Shown here in pieces: positions 18,488-29,935 of a DNA stretch of 64,000 nucleotides. How positions within the stretch are numbered: the first letter of the stretch is position 1; each line of letters starts with the position of its first letter. The position numbers were made by a program, and so were the translations under genes. Source of the stretch: an uncultured Clostridia bacterium (lineage in GTDB: Bacteria; Bacillota; Clostridia; TANB77; CAG-508); assembly GCA_934167175.1 (NCBI GenBank), contig CAKPKF010000001.1:76941-140940 (forward strand), read 5' to 3'. The notes beneath the pieces were generated by a model, which was given only the letters and a program-made list of their open reading frames with translations, searched no databases and was not told the DNA's origin.

Positions 18488-20779
18488 TTACAATATTTCT
18501 AAATTTGCAAACTTTGCCATAAGTCTTTTGTGTCCTACTTTTTCAAATGATATATCTACTTTTAAATCATCGCCTTCTTTTTCTACAAAGTTGATAACGC
18601 CTTCTCCAAATTTTTTATGATATACTCTTTGTCCAGTTTCATATTTTTCAACATCTACTTTTTTATTATTTACATTCTGTATATTATTCAAAAAACTTTC
18701 TGCTGTTCTAAAATTAAAGTCATTTGTTTTCATTCCAACTGCTATTTTATCCGTTTTAGTATCTATTTTATATGAAACAATTTTTTTGCTCTGATTACTA
18801 CCATATTCCCATTTATAATTATTTTCTTTAAAATCATTTCTAGATTGATTCTTTTCTTCATAACCATTTAGTAATTCTTTTGGTATTTCTTTTATAAATC
18901 TTGATACTTGATTACACGTAGTAGAACCAAATATAGTCCTTTGTTTAGCACACGTAAAAAATATAAATTGTTTTGCTCTAGTTATTCCTACATAGCAAAG
19001 ACGTCTTTCTTCCTCTAGTTCTTTTGGTTCTCCTATAGATTTGTATCCTGGAAAAATTCCTTCCTCCATACCTATTAAAAATACTACTGGAAATTCTAGT
19101 CCTTTTGCACTATGTAGTGTCATTAAAGTTACTGTATCTTCATCATCTTGTAAGTTATCTATGTCACTTGATAATGACATATTTTCCAAAAAATCTCCTA
19201 AACTATTTTCTGCAAATTCTTCTTCAAATTCTATTGCAACTGTTAAAAATTCATCCAAATTTTCTATTCTATTTTCTGCTTCTATTGAATTTTCTAGTTC
19301 TAATGCTTTTGTATATCCTGTTTTTTGTAGTGTTTGTGTAACTAACTCTGATATCTGCATATTTTCTTTTTGATTTCTTAATTCTTCTATAACTTCTATG
19401 AATTCTCTTGAATTTACAAAAACTCTATTTAATCCATATTGATCAGCATTTTTTATAATTTCATACATTGATTTATTATTATCTTCTGCTATTTTTTGTA
19501 CATTTTCTAAGCTAGTCTTTCCTATACCTCTCTTAGGTTCATTTATTATTCTCTTTAAACTTATATTGTCAGAAGTATTATAAATTAAACGTAGGTATGC
19601 AATTATATCCTTAATTTCTTTTCTTTCGTAAAATTTAAGTCCACCAATTATTTTGTATGGTATACTTTCTCTTCTTAATATATCTTCAATTGCTCTTGAT
19701 TGAGTATTCATTCTATATAGTACTGCAAAGTCCGAATATTTATAATATTCTTCTCTTTTTAATCTGTTTATTTGCTCTACGATATATGTTCCCTCATCAT
19801 ATTCATTGTCGCCTACAAAAAATTGAGGAATAGTTCCTATTTCATTTTCTGTCCATAACTTTTTATCATACTTTACTGTATTGTTTTTTATTACTTCATT
19901 GGCTACTTTTAATATATTTCCTGTGCATCTATAATTTTGTTCTAACTTTATTATTTTAGTACCTGTAAAATCTTTTTCGAAATTCAATATGTTTGATATA
20001 TCTGCTCCTCTGAAAGAATATATACCTTGGTCGTTATCGCCTACAACTGTGATATTTCCATGTCTTGCAGCTAATAGTGATATTAAAGTAAATTGTGCTT
20101 TATTAGTATCTTGATATTCATCCACCAATATATATTTAAATTTTTCCGAATAATATTCTAAAACATCTGGATTTTCTGATATTATTTTTATTGTAAAATT
20201 TATTATATCATCAAAATCTATTGCATTATTATCTTTTAATTTTTTTTGGTATAATTCATACACACTTGCTATTTTTTCTTTTCTATAGTCACCATTTGCT
20301 CTTTTCCAATATGTACTTGGTTCTAGCATTTCATTTTTTGCATTACTTATTTCAAATTGCACTGATCTATCTGTAAACATTTTATCATCTATTTCTAATT
20401 CTTTAAGGCATTCTTTAATTAATGTCCTTTGATCTGATGTATCAAATATTAAAAATGAACTATCAAAACCTATTCTATCTATAAACCTTCTTAAAATCCT
20501 TACGCATATTGAGTGAAATGTACCTATCCATATATCTTTGCTTGAATCTCCCACAAGTGCTTCCACCCTTTGTTTCATTTCATTTGCAGCTTTATTCGTA
20601 AATGTTATTGCTAAAATATTCCATGGTGCAACCTTTTTTTCCTCCATCAAATACGAAATTTTGTGTGTTAAAACTTTTGTCTTTCCACTTCCTGCTCCTG
20701 CTATAATTAAACATGGTCCCTCTGTAGTTATTACTCCCTCATATTGCTCTTTATTCAATCCTTCTAGTATATCTTGCAT
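18488..20779 (-). CDS. pcrA: UvrD/PcrA-type DNA helicase
   Basis: A superfamily 1A 3'-5' helicase of about 763 aa. Motifs in order: Walker A AGAGSGKTKVLTHKI, motif II VDEYQDTNKAQF, motif III GDNDQGIYSFRGAD, TLHSAKGLEFPVVFLIG and VGITRAKQ. The C-terminal Tudor-like tail (YETGQRVYHKKFGEGVI) is the PcrA RNA-polymerase-binding module. Start at ATG 20779 (SD AAGGAGA); the longer TTG-initiated frame would include the SD. It begins 1 nt after the phosphatase stop, so the two are co-transcribed. Role: nucleotide excision and replication-fork repair. Confidence 0.95.
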   Translation of the reverse strand: MQDILEGLNKEQYEGVITTEGPCLIIAGAGSGKTKVLTHKISYLMEEKKVAPWNILAITFTNKAANEMKQRVEALVGDSSKDIWIGTFHSICVRILRRFIDRIGFDSSFLIFDTSDQRTLIKECLKELEIDDKMFTDRSVQFEISNAKNEMLEPSTYWKRANGDYRKEKIASVYELYQKKLKDNNAIDFDDIINFTIKIISENPDVLEYYSEKFKYILVDEYQDTNKAQFTLISLLAARHGNITVVGDNDQGIYSFRGADISNILNFEKDFTGTKIIKLEQNYRCTGNILKVANEVIKNNTVKYDKKLWTENEIGTIPQFFVGDNEYDEGTYIVEQINRLKREEYYKYSDFAVLYRMNTQSRAIEDILRRESIPYKIIGGLKFYERKEIKDIIAYLRLIYNTSDNISLKRIINEPKRGIGKTSLENVQKIAEDNNKSMYEIIKNADQYGLNRVFVNSREFIEVIEELRNQKENMQISELVTQTLQKTGYTKALELENSIEAENRIENLDEFLTVAIEFEEEFAENSLGDFLENMSLSSDIDNLQDDEDTVTLMTLHSAKGLEFPVVFLIGMEEGIFPGYKSIGEPKELEEERRLCYVGITRAKQFIFFTCAKQRTIFGSTTCNQVSRFIKEIPKELLNGYEEKNQSRNDFKENNYKWEYGSNQSKKIVSYKIDTKTDKIAVGMKTNDFNFRTAESFLNNIQNVNNKKVDVEKYETGQRVYHKKFGEGVINFVEKEGDDLKVDISFEKVGHKRLMAKFANLEIL

Positions 20780-20780
20780 T

Positions 20781-21251
20781 TTAGTTATTCTCCTTCTCAA
20801 TTTTTTCTATTAATAAATTCAAACATCTATCGATTTCAACTGTACAATGTCTAAACACTTCTATGTCATATCCCCATGGATCACTTATATCAGTATCAAT
20901 TTTTGATTTATCATAATCAACATATTCTTTTAATGTATATACTTTTCCTTTTAATTGAGGATACATTAATAGCACTGTTCTTTTATGTGAATTTGTAGCA
21001 CACAATATCAAATCCATATCTTGAATGTCTGAATTCAAAATATTTATTGCTCTATGCACTTTCATATCTACATCATAATCTTTTAATACTTCAATCGCAT
21101 TATATGTTGGTACATCTCCATTTTCTGCATTTGTACCACATGAAAACACTTCTATATTTGTTATATTTTCATCTTTTATTTTTTTCTCTAATAATCTATG
21201 AGCAACTGCACTTCTACAAATGTTTCCAGTGCATATAAACATTATTTTCAA
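20781..21251 (-). CDS. Low-molecular-weight protein phosphatase
   Basis: An LMW-PTP fold protein of 156 aa from the TTG start at 21251, which gives the family-typical MKIMFICTGNICRS with SD AAAGGAG at 8 nt. P-loop C7-x5-R13 and the general acid in SDPWGYD are both present. Members dephosphorylate Tyr or, in Bacillus YwlE, Arg residues; the Thr at position 8 of the P-loop favours the arginine-phosphatase type, but specificity cannot be fixed from sequence. Immediately upstream of pcrA. Confidence 0.88.
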   Translation of the reverse strand: MKIMFICTGNICRSAVAHRLLEKKIKDENITNIEVFSCGTNAENGDVPTYNAIEVLKDYDVDMKVHRAINILNSDIQDMDLILCATNSHKRTVLLMYPQLKGKVYTLKEYVDYDKSKIDTDISDPWGYDIEVFRHCTVEIDRCLNLLIEKIEKENN

Positions 21252-21388
21252 ATTAAGCACTCCTTTAAAATAACTTTTTTAGTGATTATATCAGTTATTT
21301 CCTCTATAAACAATAATATTATAAAAATTTAGCTAGACTTTTTCTATTTCATATGTTATTATGAGAGTGTATGATAGGAGGCGCACAA

Positions 21389-21973
21389 ATGAAAATTTAT
21401 TATAAAATTATTTGTTTTTTTATTATTTTTAACCTTATATTATTTATGACATATTCAAAAAGTTATGCTACTTTTACACAAGTTAATGATATTGAATCTA
21501 CTCTATCTAATATTATTAATTACCATTTATCTGAAGCTAGTCAATCAGAAGATGCCTCTAATGATGATATAAATGATGAAGATTCTAGCTATGAAGATGT
21601 AGGTGATGATGATGTTACAAATGATGAAGAAAACAGCGATACTGATGTAAATGAGGATGACATAGATGATGGTGATTCGGGCGACGATGATTATATAGAT
21701 GGCGATGATTTGGACCAGTCTTTTGGTAGTTCTACGGATGATGAAGATGACGGAGATGGTGACGAAGAAGATTATAGTGATGATGAAGATTACGACGAAG
21801 AGGATGGCGAAGAAGATGATAATTCTGTCAGCATCAGCTCTCAACAACCCAATGTTAGCTCTTCATATGACTTACCAAAAACAGGAATTTCATCTACTCT
21901 AATTATTTCGATGTTACTAATAGCTTTGTTCGGAATTTACAGTTTTTATAAATTTTCAAATCAAGATTTTTAA
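21389..21973 (+). CDS. Asp/Glu-rich LPKTG cell-wall-anchored protein
   Basis: A 194-aa protein. Start at ATG 21389 because the earlier ATG (21371) carries the SD GGAGG inside its frame. Signal peptide (residues 1-30), then about 110 residues dominated by Asp and Glu with Ser, Gly and Tyr spacers, and an LPKTG motif followed by a hydrophobic helix and a short tail. A class A-type sortase should link it to peptidoglycan. The extreme acidity suggests Ca2+ or cation binding, or a charged spacer. No sortase gene in the window. Confidence 0.88.
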   Translation: MKIYYKIICFFIIFNLILFMTYSKSYATFTQVNDIESTLSNIINYHLSEASQSEDASNDDINDEDSSYEDVGDDDVTNDEENSDTDVNEDDIDDGDSGDDDYIDGDDLDQSFGSSTDDEDDGDGDEEDYSDDEDYDEEDGEEDDNSVSISSQQPNVSSSYDLPKTGISSTLIISMLLIALFGIYSFYKFSNQDF

Positions 21974-21991
21974 TTTAATATGCATTAATAT

Positions 21992-22034
21992 AAAAAAGGC
22001 AGATATATATTTTTATAATATATCTGCCTTTTTT
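21992..22034. terminator. Bidirectional terminator
   Basis: A 17-bp perfect stem (AAAAAAGGCAGATATAT / ATATATCTGCCTTTTTT) with a 9-nt loop, serving the convergent LPKTG gene and prfA. Confidence 0.88.
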
Positions 22035-22058
22035 TATTTTCATCAAAATTAATCTATT

Positions 22059-23120
22059 TTATTCTTGCTCTCCTTTTAATTTCTCTGCCCTATCTGTTGC
22101 TATTAACGCATCTATCATTTCGTCTAAATTTCCATTAAGGAAATCTTCCATTTGATATATGCTAAGTCCAATTCTGTGATCAGTTATTCTTCCTTGTGGA
22201 TAGTTGTATGTTCTTATTTTTTCACTTCTGTCTCCTGTTCCGACTTGACTTTTTCTTTCATTTGCTAATTTTGCATCTTGTTCTTTTTGTTCTTTTTCAT
22301 ACAACCTAGAACGTAATAATCTCATTGCATATTCTCTATTTTGAAGTTGTGATCTTTCTGTTTGACATTCTGCCACAATTCCTGTTGGAATGTGTGTTAA
22401 TCTTACTGCTGAAGATGTTTTATTTACATGTTGTCCACCTGCACCTGAAGCTCTATATACATCCATTTTTATATCTGATGGATTTATCTCTATTTCTACA
22501 TCTTCTACTACTGGCAACACTGCTACAGTTGATGTAGATGTATGAATTCTACCACTACTTTCTGTATCTGGAACTCTTTGTACTCTATGAACTCCACTTT
22601 CAAATTTCAATCTACTATATACACCTTTTCCAGTAACCATAAATGAAATTTCTTTATAACCTCCAAGACCTGTTTCATTTTCATTTAATATCTCTACTTT
22701 CCAATGTTTTCTTTCAGCATACATCGTGTACATTCTAAATAATGTTCCTGCAAACAATGCAGCTTCTTCTCCTCCAGCTCCTGCTCTTATTTCACATATT
22801 ATATTTTTTTCATCATCTTTATCTTTTGGAATTAATAATATTTTTAATTCTTCTTCCAATTGAGGTAATTTTTCCTTTGCTTCTAACATTTCCATTTCGG
22901 CCAACTCTTTTAGCTCTTTATCTTCCAACATTTCTTTTGCTTCTTCATATGTCTGTTTCACTTTTTTATATTCTCTATATTTTTCAACTACTGGTCCTAA
23001 TTCTGAATGCTCTTTCATTAAGTTTTTCCATTCATTTTGCTTACTAATTATTTCTGGATCACTTATTAATTTATTTAGCTCTTCATATCTTTTCTCTACA
23101 CCTTCTAATTTCTGAAACAT
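22059..23120 (-). CDS. prfA: Peptide chain release factor 1
   Basis: A 353-aa class I release factor. The GGQ catalytic motif is at residues 228-230 ([20 protein letters not shown]). It reads [19 protein letters not shown] before it and has the RF1-type N-terminal coiled coil. RF1 terminates at UAA and UAG. ATG start with SD AAAAGGAG. It stands alone, without the usual prmC neighbour. Relevant to the recoding finding because one shift site here is CGG followed by TAG. Confidence 0.96.
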   Translation of the reverse strand: MFQKLEGVEKRYEELNKLISDPEIISKQNEWKNLMKEHSELGPVVEKYREYKKVKQTYEEAKEMLEDKELKELAEMEMLEAKEKLPQLEEELKILLIPKDKDDEKNIICEIRAGAGGEEAALFAGTLFRMYTMYAERKHWKVEILNENETGLGGYKEISFMVTGKGVYSRLKFESGVHRVQRVPDTESSGRIHTSTSTVAVLPVVEDVEIEINPSDIKMDVYRASGAGGQHVNKTSSAVRLTHIPTGIVAECQTERSQLQNREYAMRLLRSRLYEKEQKEQDAKLANERKSQVGTGDRSEKIRTYNYPQGRITDHRIGLSIYQMEDFLNGNLDEMIDALIATDRAEKLKGEQE

Positions 23121-23282
23121 AACTTTAGTCTACTCCTTTTCACTTTAAATTTCCATTATACATTATATAACAGATTTTTCTTACTTGCAATAGCTCTTTT
23201 GGATGTGTTTTGTATTTTTGTATTGTAAAATTTTACATTATATATTAAAATATTTCTAAATATAGTACTGGGGGAATTAACA

Positions 23283-23840
23283 TTGAATACAAAAATGCGT
23301 TATATTATAGTTGGTATTGCAATAGGTATATTGTTATTGGTAGCCATTATTATTAGTTGTAATGTAATTTCTAAAAATAATAATAAAACTAAATTAGCAA
23401 CTATCAACTCCAATGATAAAAAAGTAAAAATATCTTTGCCATCTAATATAAAATTTGTAGTTAACAAAGATGACAAAAATTACAATTTAAATATTGTTTC
23501 TTCTGACTTACAAATGTTGATATACTGTAATGAACAAAAAAGTTCATCTGAAAAACCTTTAATAGATATTGTAAATTTGGATCAAACCGATTTTACCGCT
23601 AAAAAGGAAAATGTAAAAATTATAACTAGTCCTTCCAAAATTGAACTTAATAATTATGAAGCTTTTATGTATAGCTTTTCATATACTGATCCCACATATG
23701 CAGAGGACTTTTTCTCAGAAGTTATCTGGATAAAAAATAATGATACTTTTTATATCTTAAATATTGAAATTGTTTTATCAAATTACGAAAACAACAAAGA
23801 CTTGATTAATTCTATAATAAATTCTTTTACAATTATATAG
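23283..23840 (+). CDS. Putative lipoprotein, unknown function
   Basis: A 185-aa protein with TTG start, SD GGGGGA. The N-terminal hydrophobic segment ends in IIISC (Cys26), an acceptable lipobox, so lipidation is likely; a simple membrane anchor is the alternative. The extracellular part is beta-rich, with a Lys/Asn-rich linker. Its shape resembles small PsbP/YjcC-like lipoproteins, but I recognise no family. Monocistronic. Confidence 0.7.
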   Translation: MNTKMRYIIVGIAIGILLLVAIIISCNVISKNNNKTKLATINSNDKKVKISLPSNIKFVVNKDDKNYNLNIVSSDLQMLIYCNEQKSSSEKPLIDIVNLDQTDFTAKKENVKIITSPSKIELNNYEAFMYSFSYTDPTYAEDFFSEVIWIKNNDTFYILNIEIVLSNYENNKDLINSIINSFTII

Positions 23841-23895
23841 ACTTTTTTTATTTCTTATAGTAAAATTACAAAAGATTTTATTATTGGAGGTTTTT

Positions 23896-24378
23896 ATGTT
23901 AGAAAACATTTTTATTAAATATCTTATAACATTTGTTGTTAGTATGACACCTCTTATTGAATTAAGAGGTGCCATTCCAATTGGTGTTGCTCTTGGGCTT
24001 TCTTACACCCAAGCCTTTATTGTGAGTTTTTTAGGAAATATAATTCCTATCTACTTTATTGTTAAATATATTAGACCTTTATTTGACTTTTTCGGTAGAT
24101 GGAAACCATTTAAAATTATTATAGACTGGGCGACTAACAAAGCTACAAAAAAAATTGAGGAAAGTGAGAAGCTTCAAAATTTTGCAATGCTTGGTTTGTT
24201 TTTGTTTGTTGCAGTTCCTCTTCCTGGAACTGGTGCCTGGGTAGGTTCACTAATAGCAAATTTTTTAAATATTCCTGTAAAAAAAGCATTTTGGCCTCTT
24301 GCAGCAGGAGTATTTACAGCAGGTGTAATAATCCTTATTGCTACAGGTAGTGTAGTTACAATTTTCAATAATGTATAA
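23896..24378 (+). CDS. Small multidrug-export (COG2426) membrane protein
   Basis: A 160-aa polytopic protein. Start at ATG 23896 behind SD TTGGAGG. Diagnostic segments are TPLIELRGAIPIGVALGL and VAVPLPGTGAWVGSLIAN, both found in the Sm_multidrug_ex family, which is related to DedA/SNARE-associated proteins. The paired re-entrant-loop motifs (ELRGAIP and PLPGTGAW) are intact. Despite the family name, the substrate is unproven. Ends 22 nt before a strong bidirectional terminator. Confidence 0.85.
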   Translation: MLENIFIKYLITFVVSMTPLIELRGAIPIGVALGLSYTQAFIVSFLGNIIPIYFIVKYIRPLFDFFGRWKPFKIIIDWATNKATKKIEESEKLQNFAMLGLFLFVAVPLPGTGAWVGSLIANFLNIPVKKAFWPLAAGVFTAGVIILIATGSVVTIFNNV

Positions 24379-24400
24379 AAAATAATTTCAGTACATATAA

Positions 24401-24452
24401 AAATGCCCCAAAAATTATTAGACAAAAAAGTTTAATAATTTTTGGGGCATTT
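24401..24452. terminator. Bidirectional terminator
   Basis: A perfect 20-bp stem (AAATGCCCCAAAAATTATTA and its complement) with a 12-nt loop, between the convergent exporter and yqeY genes. Confidence 0.9.
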
Positions 24453-24477
24453 CATGCATTATGAATTTTTTTACTTT

Positions 24478-24921
24478 TTATTTTAATAACGTTTTTACTA
24501 CTTCATTTATTGATTTTCCATCTGACTTAGCACCAATTCTTTCTTTAGCTAATTTCATAACTTTTCCCATATCTTTTATAGATGTTGCTTGCAATTCTTC
24601 TATAATCTTTTCTACTTCTGTTGTTAATTCTTCTTTTGTTAATTGTTTTGGTAAATATTCATTTATTATATTTATTTCTTCTTCTATTTGTTTAACTAAA
24701 TCTTCTCTACCACTTTTTTTATAATCTTCTAAAGCATCCTTTCTTTTTTTGCCTTCCTTTGATATTATATTTATAATTTCTTCATCTCCTAATTCTATTT
24801 GCTTATCCTTTTCTACTTGTAATATTGATGCTCTTATCATCTGAACTACATTTTTTTTGATTATGTCTTTCTCCTTCATTGCTTGCTTTAAATCTTGCAT
24901 TAGTCTTTCTTTCATTGACAT
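24478..24921 (-). CDS. yqeY: GatB/YqeY domain protein
   Basis: A 147-aa helical protein. MSMKERLMQDLKQAMKEKD, VVQMIRASILQVEKDKQ and INEYLPKQLTKEEL are the usual YqeY sequence, and the C-terminal half is related to the tail domain of GatB. It is thought to interact with tRNA. It follows rpsU as in most Firmicutes, although a hairpin terminator separates them. SD AAGGAGG. Confidence 0.93.
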   Translation of the reverse strand: MSMKERLMQDLKQAMKEKDIIKKNVVQMIRASILQVEKDKQIELGDEEIINIISKEGKKRKDALEDYKKSGREDLVKQIEEEINIINEYLPKQLTKEELTTEVEKIIEELQATSIKDMGKVMKLAKERIGAKSDGKSINEVVKTLLK

Positions 24922-25017
24922 ATTAATAACCTCCTTAAAATATCAAAAATCTAGAAATACTTTTTATTAAAAAAAAATTCATTCTAGATATGATCTTTTT
25001 AATTTTATTTTAAAACA

Positions 25018-25044
25018 GGGTATTTTCTTATACAGAAAATACCC
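25018..25044 (-). terminator. Terminator after rpsU
   Basis: A 10-bp stem GGGTATTTTC / GAAAATACCC with a 7-nt loop, followed by TGTTTT on the minus strand. It probably gives partial read-through into yqeY. Confidence 0.75.
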
Positions 25045-25058
25045 ACACTTTTATTTAA

Positions 25059-25229
25059 TTAAAATTTTCTTTTTCTAGCAGCCTCTGATTTTTTCTTTCT
25101 TTTTACACTAGGTTTTTCATAATGTTCTCTTTTACGAACTTCTTGCAATACTCCATTTCTAGCACATTGTCTTTTAAATCTTTTTAAAGCATCTTCTATA
25201 TTACCATTATTAACTCTTACCTCTGACAT
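25059..25229 (-). CDS. rpsU: 30S ribosomal protein S21
   Basis: A 56-aa basic protein [20 protein letters not shown] ending in a Lys/Arg-rich tail, a full-length S21. Start at ATG 25229, with the SD GGAGGGG upstream; a longer frame from 25250 would translate the SD. S21 promotes base pairing of the SD with 16S rRNA. Upstream of yqeY. Confidence 0.96.
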   Translation of the reverse strand: MSEVRVNNGNIEDALKRFKRQCARNGVLQEVRKREHYEKPSVKRKKKSEAARKRKF

Positions 25230-25474
25230 TACTTCCCCTCCTTCCGGCATTCAAAGCACTGTATGTGGGATTTACCTATGTTTAGGGGTTAAATTTTTAC
25301 TTTTGTTTTATTTTTCAAAATTTATCTTATTCCCTATCCCCTTAATACGTTATATATTATACATTAATTTGCTTTTTATTGTCAATAGTAAATACCTTAT
25401 TGTCATAATTTTATAGTAATTTTATTTTTTAAATTTACTTTATATTATTTTTTTTATTTTTTTTTGAATTTTAC
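25230..25474. other. Intergenic region between rpsU and a small ORF
   Basis: AT-rich spacer of about 245 bp that must hold the rpsU promoter. I see only scattered AT tracts and no defined structure or gene. Confidence 0.4.
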
Positions 25475-25504
25475 TCGACATATTTTTTTATCTTATGTTA
25501 TAAT
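25475..25504 (+). promoter_or_regulatory. Probable promoter of 44-aa peptide gene
   Basis: TCGACA (25475-25480), an 18-nt spacer and TATAAT (25499-25504) with an upstream TGT (extended -10). Lies 31 nt before the start codon. Confidence 0.55.
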
Positions 25505-25535
25505 AAGTTATATTTATACGAAAGAAGGGATTTTT

Positions 25536-25670
25536 ATGGTAGGATATGGAGTACTTGCTATAGCTATTTTAGCTTCAGCTGTTGTGTTTGGTACTTTAGG
25601 ATTCACAATAGCAATGGTTTCAGCAACTTCAAAAGATGTAGATAATAATACTACAGTTGAAAACAATTAA
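25536..25670 (+). CDS. 44-aa membrane micropeptide
   Basis: Start at the ATG at 25536, preceded by SD GAAGGG. A single hydrophobic helix (VLAIAILASAVVFGTLGFTI) is followed by a polar tail (SATSKDVDNNTTVENN). It has its own promoter-like sequence and a U-tailed terminator 12 nt after the stop, which supports a real, separately expressed gene. Function unknown; could be a membrane-stress or regulator peptide. Confidence 0.65.
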   Translation: MVGYGVLAIAILASAVVFGTLGFTIAMVSATSKDVDNNTTVENN

Positions 25671-25675
25671 AATAA

Positions 25676-27221
<1,546 letters not shown>

Positions 27222-27281
27222 ATTAAATCAAACTTTTGGTGGTATACTTTTATTAATATATTTAATAACGAGGTGATGCAA

Positions 27282-29906
27282 ATGAAAAATAATTCAAAAA
27301 AAGAAACTGTTGATATTTCAAAGCTGTATGGTGAAGATTGTATTATACCTACTCAAGAATTTATTGAAAAACATCATATAAACACACTTGAAGGATTATC
27401 CTCTGATACAGCTTCTGATAATATATCTAAGTATGGATATAATGAATTAAAACAAGCTAAAGAAAAAAAATGGTATCATTATTTTTTTTCTAGTCTATTT
27501 ACTCCATTCAATACTATTTTGCTTGGAATAACCATAATTTTATTTTATACTGATGTAGTTTTTTCTCCTGAACCAAATTTTGCCAGCATTATTGTTATAC
27601 TATTGTTAGTTTTATCTAGCACACTTTTAGAATTTTTTACTGAGTATCGTTCTAATAAAGCTGCTGATAAACTAAGAAGTTTAGTTGCTACAAAAACTAC
27701 AGTTTTAAGAAATGGTAAAAAAATTAGTATACCAAATAAAGAAATTGCTCTTAACGACTTACTAATTCTTTCTGCTGGAGATATGATACCTGCTGATTCA
27801 AGAGTAATTGAATCGAAAGATTTACAAATTGGTCAATCTTCTTTAACTGGTGAATCAGATGCAGTAAGAAAAGTAGCTGATACAGAGCTAAACTCAATAG
27901 ATGATATTGACTCTGTATCTGATTTAGATAATATTTGCTTTATGGGAACAAATGTTATAAGTGGTAGTGCTAAAGCAGTTGTCATAAAACTAGCTAATGA
28001 AACTTACTTTGGCAAAGTAGCTGACATGCTTTCTTTAGGCAAACCCAAAAGTAGCTTTGAACTTGGTATTCAAAATATAAGTAAAATATTAATCAGTTTT
28101 ATGCTTATATTAATACCTGCAGTTTTTCTTGTTAACATTTGGAAACACGATCTTCTAACTGCCTTTACATTTGCCGTTGCAATTGCTATAGGAATTACTC
28201 CACTTTTATTACCTGTAATTTTATCTTCTAGTTTAGCAAAAGGTGCTATTAGAATGTCTAAGAAAAAAACAATAGTAAAAAAATTAGATTCTATACAAAG
28301 TTTTGGTGCAATGAACATTTTATGTACTGATAAAACTGGCACTCTTACAGAAGATAAAATCGTTCTAGAAAAATATCTTGATATCAAAGGAATTGAAGAT
28401 ATACGAGTTTTAAAACACGCATTTTTAAATGCATATTTTCAAACTGGTTTAAAAGGAAATATTGATGAAGCAATTATAAATAGGGCATTGGAAAATAATT
28501 TGGAACCATTAACTACTGAATATAAAAAAATAGATGAAATACCTTTTGATTTTTCTAGAAGAAGGCTTTCTGTTGTTGTTGAAAAAGATGGAAAAAAACA
28601 ACTTATCACTAAAGGTGCAGTTGAAGAAATTTTAAGTATATGTTCATTAGTCGATTATAAAGGCGAAGTCAGTCCTATTACCAACTCTATAAAAGAAAAT
28701 ATTCGTAATGTATCTAAAAAACTTAACAAAGAAGGATTAAGAGTAATAGCTGTATGTCAAAAAAATGATATTGCTAACATTGATAATTTTAGTGTTACAG
28801 ATGAATCCAAAATGGTTCTTATGGGATTTATAGGTTTTCTTGATCCACCAAAAGAAAGCGCTAAAGAAGCTATTTCTAAATTAAACAAAACTGGTATAAG
28901 AATTATAGTTTTAACTGGCGATAATGCTGATGTTACAAAATGTATATGTAATAAAGTTGGTGTAAATTCATCAAGAATTATTTTAGGAGATGAAATTGAT
29001 AAGTTAACAGATATGGCCTTATTAAGAGTCTTAAAGAAAACTAACATTTTTGCTAAACTTTCCCCAATTCAAAAAGCAAGAATTGTTAGGCTTCTAAAAG
29101 AATCAGGCAATGTAGTCGGATATATGGGGGATGGTATTAATGATAGCCCGTCTCTTACAAATGCAGATGTTGGAATTTCTGTTGACTCTGCTGTTGATAT
29201 TGCAAAAGAAACAGCAGATATAATATTACTAGAAAAAGATTTAAAAGTTCTAATTGATGGTGCTCTTGAAGGTAGACGTACATTTGGTAATTTGCTAAAA
29301 TATATAAAAATGGCTGTAAGTTTTAACTTTGGTGAAGTTTTATCAGTAATTGTTGCTAGTATATTCTTACCTTTCTTACCAATAACACCTATACAACTAT
29401 TAGTACAAAGTTTATTATATGATTTAGGTCAATTATCATTACCTTTTGATAATGTTGATTCAAATTATTTATCAAAACCAAGAAAATGGGATTTAAAACA
29501 TATTAAAACTTTTATGTTATTTATGGGACCAATTAGTTCAATTTTCGACTTGATAGTTTTTTCATCTCTATGGTTTGTTTTTGGATTAAGAGAACCTCAA
29601 GCAGCTCTCTTCCAAACTATTTGGTTTTCTTATGGAATAGTATCTAATTTGGTGGGACTTCATGTTATAAGAACTGCTAAACTTCCATTTGTTCAAAGTA
29701 ATGCTTCAAAGCTTGTATATTCTACATCTATTGCTTTAAGTATTATAGCTTTAATAATACCGGGAACATTTATTGGAAAAATTATTGGACTAGTTCCTCT
29801 ACCTATACATTTTCTAGGATTAATTTTATTAATTCCTTTATTATATTGTATAGTAGCTTTAGTCGTAAAGAAAATTTATATAAAAAAATATGGCGAATGG
29901 ATATAA
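27282..29906 (+). CDS. mgtA: Mg2+-importing P-type ATPase (type IIIB)
   Basis: An 874-aa P-type ATPase. Start at ATG 27282, with SD CGAGGTG overlapping an in-frame GTG that I reject. Features: phosphorylation loop with Asp350 (CTDKTGTLTED), actuator LTGESDAV, hinge GDGINDSPSLTNADVG and about ten membrane helices, including the MgtA-like TPIQLLVQSLLYDLGQLSLPFDNVD. Members import Mg2+ under limitation. It is 60 nt downstream of the amylase and 29 nt before the transglycosylase; the leader is too short for a classical Mg2+ riboswitch. Confidence 0.93.
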   Translation: MKNNSKKETVDISKLYGEDCIIPTQEFIEKHHINTLEGLSSDTASDNISKYGYNELKQAKEKKWYHYFFSSLFTPFNTILLGITIILFYTDVVFSPEPNFASIIVILLLVLSSTLLEFFTEYRSNKAADKLRSLVATKTTVLRNGKKISIPNKEIALNDLLILSAGDMIPADSRVIESKDLQIGQSSLTGESDAVRKVADTELNSIDDIDSVSDLDNICFMGTNVISGSAKAVVIKLANETYFGKVADMLSLGKPKSSFELGIQNISKILISFMLILIPAVFLVNIWKHDLLTAFTFAVAIAIGITPLLLPVILSSSLAKGAIRMSKKKTIVKKLDSIQSFGAMNILCTDKTGTLTEDKIVLEKYLDIKGIEDIRVLKHAFLNAYFQTGLKGNIDEAIINRALENNLEPLTTEYKKIDEIPFDFSRRRLSVVVEKDGKKQLITKGAVEEILSICSLVDYKGEVSPITNSIKENIRNVSKKLNKEGLRVIAVCQKNDIANIDNFSVTDESKMVLMGFIGFLDPPKESAKEAISKLNKTGIRIIVLTGDNADVTKCICNKVGVNSSRIILGDEIDKLTDMALLRVLKKTNIFAKLSPIQKARIVRLLKESGNVVGYMGDGINDSPSLTNADVGISVDSAVDIAKETADIILLEKDLKVLIDGALEGRRTFGNLLKYIKMAVSFNFGEVLSVIVASIFLPFLPITPIQLLVQSLLYDLGQLSLPFDNVDSNYLSKPRKWDLKHIKTFMLFMGPISSIFDLIVFSSLWFVFGLREPQAALFQTIWFSYGIVSNLVGLHVIRTAKLPFVQSNASKLVYSTSIALSIIALIIPGTFIGKIIGLVPLPIHFLGLILLIPLLYCIVALVVKKIYIKKYGEWI

Positions 29907-29935
29907 ACATTTATGTATTGAATTGAGGTGTAATT

